From Lentimicrobium sp. (GTDB lineage Bacteria; Bacteroidota; Bacteroidia; Bacteroidales; Lentimicrobiaceae): a DNA stretch of 49,193 nucleotides. The stretch lies in assembly GCA_024709105.1 (NCBI GenBank), contig JANJXJ010000113.1:1-49193 (forward strand), given 5' to 3'. The notes below the pieces were generated by a model. The model searched no databases and had not been told where the DNA came from. It worked only from the letters and a program-made list of their open reading frames with translations. The position numbers were made by a program, and so were the translations under genes. Positions 45,988-49,193 of the stretch are shown here, piece by piece. Numbering within the stretch: the first letter of the stretch is position 1; every line of letters begins with the position of its first letter.

Positions 45988-47691
45988 TTAATTGGCTTTG
46001 GTTTTAACATGCCTTGTAATCTGGCTTTTGAACTTATGCTGCAATACTTTGGCTGTCAGATCTCCGCTTGAGCGCCGATGATCAATCAGCTTCATAAGCT
46101 CGGAAGGTGAGTATGCATTTACATTGTTTTTATTTACAACAGTTTGATAATTGGTGTTTGCAAAACGTTGGGGCTCAAGTCTGTTAGGTTGGCTCTTGGC
46201 TACGGCAGCGTTTTGAATTACACCATTTACGAAATCAAAGGGTTTGCCATCGTCTTTGCTGAAAAAGAAGAAGTTGTTGTCTTCGTTAACTTCCTTCAGG
46301 TCATTAAACCCATCGGCAAGTAACACCAGATAGTATTTTCCTGTAAGGTTATTCGGCATAGTGTAGGTGAAAAGGAAGTCAGCTTCGGGATCACTGTAGA
46401 GCGCAGCTGCAACGCTTTTACCTGATGGCACATCAATGTAGTTCCACCAGCTGCCTGATATTCCATATCCATTTTCCCAATATTGATTATCACCCGGCAC
46501 AGTACTGAACTCATCTGTGTAATAGTCATGTATTAAGATTCCGTAATCGTTGGCATCAAAGGCATTGTAATACATATATAAAATGCTCCAGCGCGAAGAT
46601 GCCCTGACCAGTTCAGTTCCGGAATTATACACATTGTAAGTGATTTGTCTGTCCAAAGGATTTTGCGAATTTGGATTGTCGTAATCTGCCAGATTCCATG
46701 CCAATACATCCAAACCGGTTAAAATATCACCTGAACCAACCTGATTACCAGACACATTAACATTTGATTTGTTTTGTGCAACAAAAGCTGCAAAACAGAA
46801 TTCACTGACAAAAAAGTCATAATCAACCCAAATATAGCCGGAGTTGCCCCAGGAATTACCCCAGGTATTTATCAGTTTGAAAGCATTTTTCTGATCGCTG
46901 TAACCTGAAACGACCATGGCATGATAGGCGTGCTGCATTCCGGGATTCAGATATGTATCGTAATCAATTACTGCATCGCTGTTCCAGCGCATAAATCTGT
47001 CACCTAGCCTGGCCCCTATGGCAATCGGGCGACCTTCGGCAAGATATGCCTTGAAATTTTCAACAGTCATAGAAGCTGAATTTGACTTATCAGCAATTTT
47101 ACGATAATTCACCAGGCGATTTGATGATGCATCCTGTGTCCAGTCAGCCGGGGGAGATTGACTGCAATTGCCGAGCGAAGTATATGGAACAGCTGCCAGA
47201 GACGCGCCGCCTCTGGAGATAAGTATATCCATCGCCGACTCAAACTGAGTGCCGTTGCAATTGCTGCCTTTCTGTGCCGAAGGAATAGCCCAGAACAGAT
47301 CTTTTGGGCTGGTTTGATTGGAAGTTTGCGAAAGCTGGGTTGATGTCCATTGGTTATCAATGCCATTTAGTGCTGTTTTGAGGTTGTAACCTACAGCCCA
47401 GGCAACACAGGTACCATACTCTCCCTGGTCGCCAATCGGAGGAAATTTTGATGTAAGGTCAACTGTTGCAGGCAGCCCGCCGGTATTGTCATTTATATCA
47501 AGATCCTGAGGGATTTCATCAAGATTTTCCTCCTCTGCATTCCAGCTTGCCAACACCTGAACCAGAAGTTCGTTAAGTATTTCTATTGCTTCTTCTTTGG
47601 TGCACGAGGTAAAAGAAACTGATGTAAGCATTAAAAGAAATGCCGGAATCAAGATCGTGCTGGTCAGAAATTTATTGAAGAGTCTTTTCAT
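45988..47691 (-). CDS. Papain-family (C1) cysteine protease lipoprotein
   Basis: The 567-aa protein begins with a lipoprotein signal (hydrophobic 8-25) and lipobox SFTSC with C30 as lipidation site, so it should be anchored to the outer membrane and possibly surface-exposed. The C1 catalytic set is present: Q89 (oxyanion) and C95 in PPIGDQGEYGTCVAWA, H257 in HAYHAMVVSGY and N275 in INTWGNSWG. The enzyme domain ends near 310. It is followed by a ~200-residue beta-rich region with YNVYNSGTELVRASSRWSI and YYLVLLADGFNDLKEVNEDNN, a CARDB-like adhesion or binding module. There is no propeptide inhibitor domain of eukaryotic cathepsins. Substrate unknown. Confidence 0.92.
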   Translation of the reverse strand: MKRLFNKFLTSTILIPAFLLMLTSVSFTSCTKEEAIEILNELLVQVLASWNAEEENLDEIPQDLDINDNTGGLPATVDLTSKFPPIGDQGEYGTCVAWAVGYNLKTALNGIDNQWTSTQLSQTSNQTSPKDLFWAIPSAQKGSNCNGTQFESAMDILISRGGASLAAVPYTSLGNCSQSPPADWTQDASSNRLVNYRKIADKSNSASMTVENFKAYLAEGRPIAIGARLGDRFMRWNSDAVIDYDTYLNPGMQHAYHAMVVSGYSDQKNAFKLINTWGNSWGNSGYIWVDYDFFVSEFCFAAFVAQNKSNVNVSGNQVGSGDILTGLDVLAWNLADYDNPNSQNPLDRQITYNVYNSGTELVRASSRWSILYMYYNAFDANDYGILIHDYYTDEFSTVPGDNQYWENGYGISGSWWNYIDVPSGKSVAAALYSDPEADFLFTYTMPNNLTGKYYLVLLADGFNDLKEVNEDNNFFFFSKDDGKPFDFVNGVIQNAAVAKSQPNRLEPQRFANTNYQTVVNKNNVNAYSPSELMKLIDHRRSSGDLTAKVLQHKFKSQITRHVKTKAN

Positions 47692-47737
47692 ATGTGCTGG
47701 TTTTTTGTGCTTCTTTTAAGGTTTGCTTATTGAAAAA

Positions 47738-48667
47738 TCATTTTTTTAGTGTTCCATCTTCAATCAGTTTTCCGCTTTCTTTGAATGAGAATTCAGTGAA
47801 ATCGGGTAAAACAGATACAAAAACGGTTTTGCTGATGTCAAAATTGCCTCCTGCCTGAGATTTACTGAAGTTCGCATGGCCGTGAATCATACTTTCGGTC
47901 ATGGCTGCTGATGACTGAAAATCGCAACTGTTGAGATCAAGTTTGCCAAATGATCTGATATTAGCCATTCGGAAATCTGATTTGAAAACGGAGTAGGTAA
48001 ACAGAGCATCGTCTCTGAAGTGGCATAGCGAAAATTCTGTTCGCCCATCAACTGCTATATTGCTGAATCTGGCAATTCCTCTGAAATCAGTACTCTGGAA
48101 TGAAACGCGGTCTTTAAATTGAGCTTTAAAGAAATCAACATTTCCGGCTATCAGCGATTCCTGCATGCTAAAATACTTTTCAGAAACCATTGCCGTGAAA
48201 TAATTGTTTCGTCCATTGAGGCTGATATTATTAAAAAAAGCCTTTTCTCTGAAAATTGCACCGGTAAAATTAACCTGTTCGCAGAAATTTGTGTTGTCGA
48301 AATTAACATTGCCCCTGAAATCGCAGGCTTCGAAAGTAACAGAACTGCTGAAATTTACAGTGAAGGTGGAATTTCCATCAGTTTTGGTGCAGATTATGTC
48401 GCCCATAAAAATACAATCAAGAAAAGTTACAGGTACATTAACATCTGCCACCTGGTTTGAAGAACTGAAGACTCTGGTTTTTCCGACTTTGGTAAAATCA
48501 AGGTCTCCGGTAATAATTTTTCCTTTGACTACAATTGTTTTGCCTTTACTGATGCCTGATATTATTTTGTCAGCTGACATTCCATTATTAATCTTTTCAT
48601 TGTTGCCGGCATGGCAGCCATAAATGAAAAATGTCATTGACAAAAGGAGTGGAGCCAGAAATTTCAT
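47738..48667 (-). CDS. Pentapeptide-repeat-like lipoprotein
   Basis: The start is ATG 48667 (309 aa), placing a lipoprotein signal MKFLAPLLLSMTFFIYGC with C18 as lipidation site; a longer frame to 48700 is unlikely. The mature protein consists of repeated short strands in which Phe, Cys or Asn recur every five residues, such as FEACDFRGNVNFDNTNF, FTGAIFREKAFF and FQSTDFRGIARFSN. This is typical of a right-handed quadrilateral beta-helix of pentapeptide repeats. It likely stands on the outer membrane as a binding scaffold; the function is unknown. It is 46 bases upstream of the protease lipoprotein gene on the same strand with no terminator between, so the two are probably co-transcribed. Confidence 0.85.
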   Translation of the reverse strand: MKFLAPLLLSMTFFIYGCHAGNNEKINNGMSADKIISGISKGKTIVVKGKIITGDLDFTKVGKTRVFSSSNQVADVNVPVTFLDCIFMGDIICTKTDGNSTFTVNFSSSVTFEACDFRGNVNFDNTNFCEQVNFTGAIFREKAFFNNISLNGRNNYFTAMVSEKYFSMQESLIAGNVDFFKAQFKDRVSFQSTDFRGIARFSNIAVDGRTEFSLCHFRDDALFTYSVFKSDFRMANIRSFGKLDLNSCDFQSSAAMTESMIHGHANFSKSQAGGNFDISKTVFVSVLPDFTEFSFKESGKLIEDGTLKK

Positions 48668-48704
48668 GATGAAGGTTTTGCAGTATGCAAAATAAAACAA
48701 AAAT

Positions 48705-48775
48705 CAAACCGGTTTGTCAGCAAAAAGGAGTTGACGAATTGAATTCGTGCAATTCACTGCTTTCAAACCGGTTTA
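48705..48775. repeat. Two CAAACCGGTTT palindromes flanking a 47-bp spacer
   Basis: CAAACCGGTTTG (48705-48716) and CAAACCGGTTTA (48764-48775) are self-complementary and also complementary to each other. On the minus strand the second unit encountered is followed by ATTTTTGTTTTATTTTG, so the pair could form the terminator of the lipoprotein gene ending at 48785, or a paired binding site upstream of the gene starting at 48667. Confidence 0.55.
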
Positions 48776-48784
48776 AGATAGCTG

Positions 48785-49189
48785 CTATTCTACAACAAAT
48801 GTTTTTACAACAGGTTCAGCATTGTCTGTACCTAATGAGATTACGACTTCGTAAACTCCAATCGGCCAGCCATTATTAGGCCTTGATAAACTGGATTGTA
48901 AATTGAATGAAGTTCCGCCTTCAGGAGTTTCCAGGGTTACTGCATCAATAGCAACTCTGCTTTCACCCTGATAGAACCATGAAAAAGTTACCGGAGTGCC
49001 GCCAGGTGCATTTTTTACAACAGTGGAGCAATAGATTTCCGGAGTATCAGAGGAGAATACAGGTTGGTCTGCCGGACAAAGATTGTCGGTAACCGATTCG
49101 CAAACCATTACATCAGTTATGCGCGCTGTTGAAACATTGCAGCTGTGCATTACAAAAGCAAATCCAATTGTGGCGAATGCCAGAATCAT
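48785..49189 (-). CDS. Small lipoprotein with beta-sandwich-like domain (probably 5'-incomplete)
   Basis: The visible 134 aa start with ILAFATIGFAFVMHSC, a signal with lipobox cysteine near residue 17, but without the usual basic residues before the hydrophobic core. The true start therefore probably lies beyond the window end at 49193. The mature part is a single beta-rich domain with VCESVTDNLCPADQPVFSSD, VTFSWFYQGES and GWPIGVYEVVISLG, resembling a Big/Ig-like module. I do not recognise a named family. It is the first of three minus-strand lipoprotein genes at this end of the window. Confidence 0.65.
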   Translation of the reverse strand: MILAFATIGFAFVMHSCNVSTARITDVMVCESVTDNLCPADQPVFSSDTPEIYCSTVVKNAPGGTPVTFSWFYQGESRVAIDAVTLETPEGGTSFNLQSSLSRPNNGWPIGVYEVVISLGTDNAEPVVKTFVVE

Positions 49190-49193
49190 TGAT

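Noticed and set aside
45988-47691. Type IX sorting domain on the C1 protease
   Set aside because: The C-terminus is a basic, helical stretch without the PNP and G-x-Y-x-x-K/R-type pattern; the protein has a lipobox instead.

Overview
This window reads as a chromosomal segment of a Bacteroidota bacterium, probably an uncultured member of the Bacteroidales or a neighbouring order. The evidence is: a short (288 aa) primary sigma factor; recurrent Bacteroidota-type -7 boxes (TAnnTTTG) upstream of genes; a secreted protein ending in a type IX secretion sorting domain; lipoproteins with Bacteroidota-style cysteine lipoboxes; the pyrG-yidC pair; and Bacteroidota families such as DUF6427 and DUF5684. 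No rRNA, tRNA, CRISPR array or replication origin was seen.

Bases 1-2950 form a small accessory island. It opens inside the terminal repeat array of an IS21-like insertion sequence, whose body lies off the left edge. The IS ends at base 121 in a copy of a repeat with two opposed hairpin arms. Full or partial copies of this repeat (about 122-209, 1460-1600, 2037-2258 and 2915-2939) separate single small genes: an orphan RHS C-terminal tip with a small membrane protein, a DUF559 endonuclease-like gene with no good start codon, and a small membrane protein.

Bases 3185-16633 are mainly core genes. They comprise a DUF5684 membrane protein, a small STAS-like protein, a divergent PEP carboxylase convergent with a nitroreductase, a DUF3352-like membrane-anchored protein with a C-terminal beta-propeller-like region, a secreted beta-rich protein, the purD-DUF6427-rnhB operon, and an EF-G gene standing alone outside a ribosomal-protein operon.

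Bases 17224-25769 hold three hybrid histidine kinases in a row: one of 1574 aa with many PAS domains and a GAF, a REC-HK protein starting 2 bases later, and a PAS/GAF-HK-REC protein. None has a DNA-binding output domain. The last gene overlaps the 3' end of ribonuclease Z on the opposite strand.

Bases 25739-39338 are mostly on the minus strand: rnz, rpsA with a promoter and structured leader, a T9SS cargo protein with PKD/Ig-like repeats, yidC, pyrG, a single-domain response regulator, the primary sigma factor and an HtrA/DegP protease. Most transcription units end in clear intrinsic terminators. Bases 39739-44587 carry a plus-strand run of dapF, a GNAT acetyltransferase, mltG, a phosphomannomutase/phosphoglucomutase and a DUF2279 protein; dapF and mltG serve peptidoglycan precursor supply and glycan trimming. 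The right end has a TetR regulator with a candidate operator, a DUF4332 helix-hairpin-helix protein, a papain-like lipoprotein protease, a pentapeptide-like lipoprotein and a further lipoprotein cut by the window edge.
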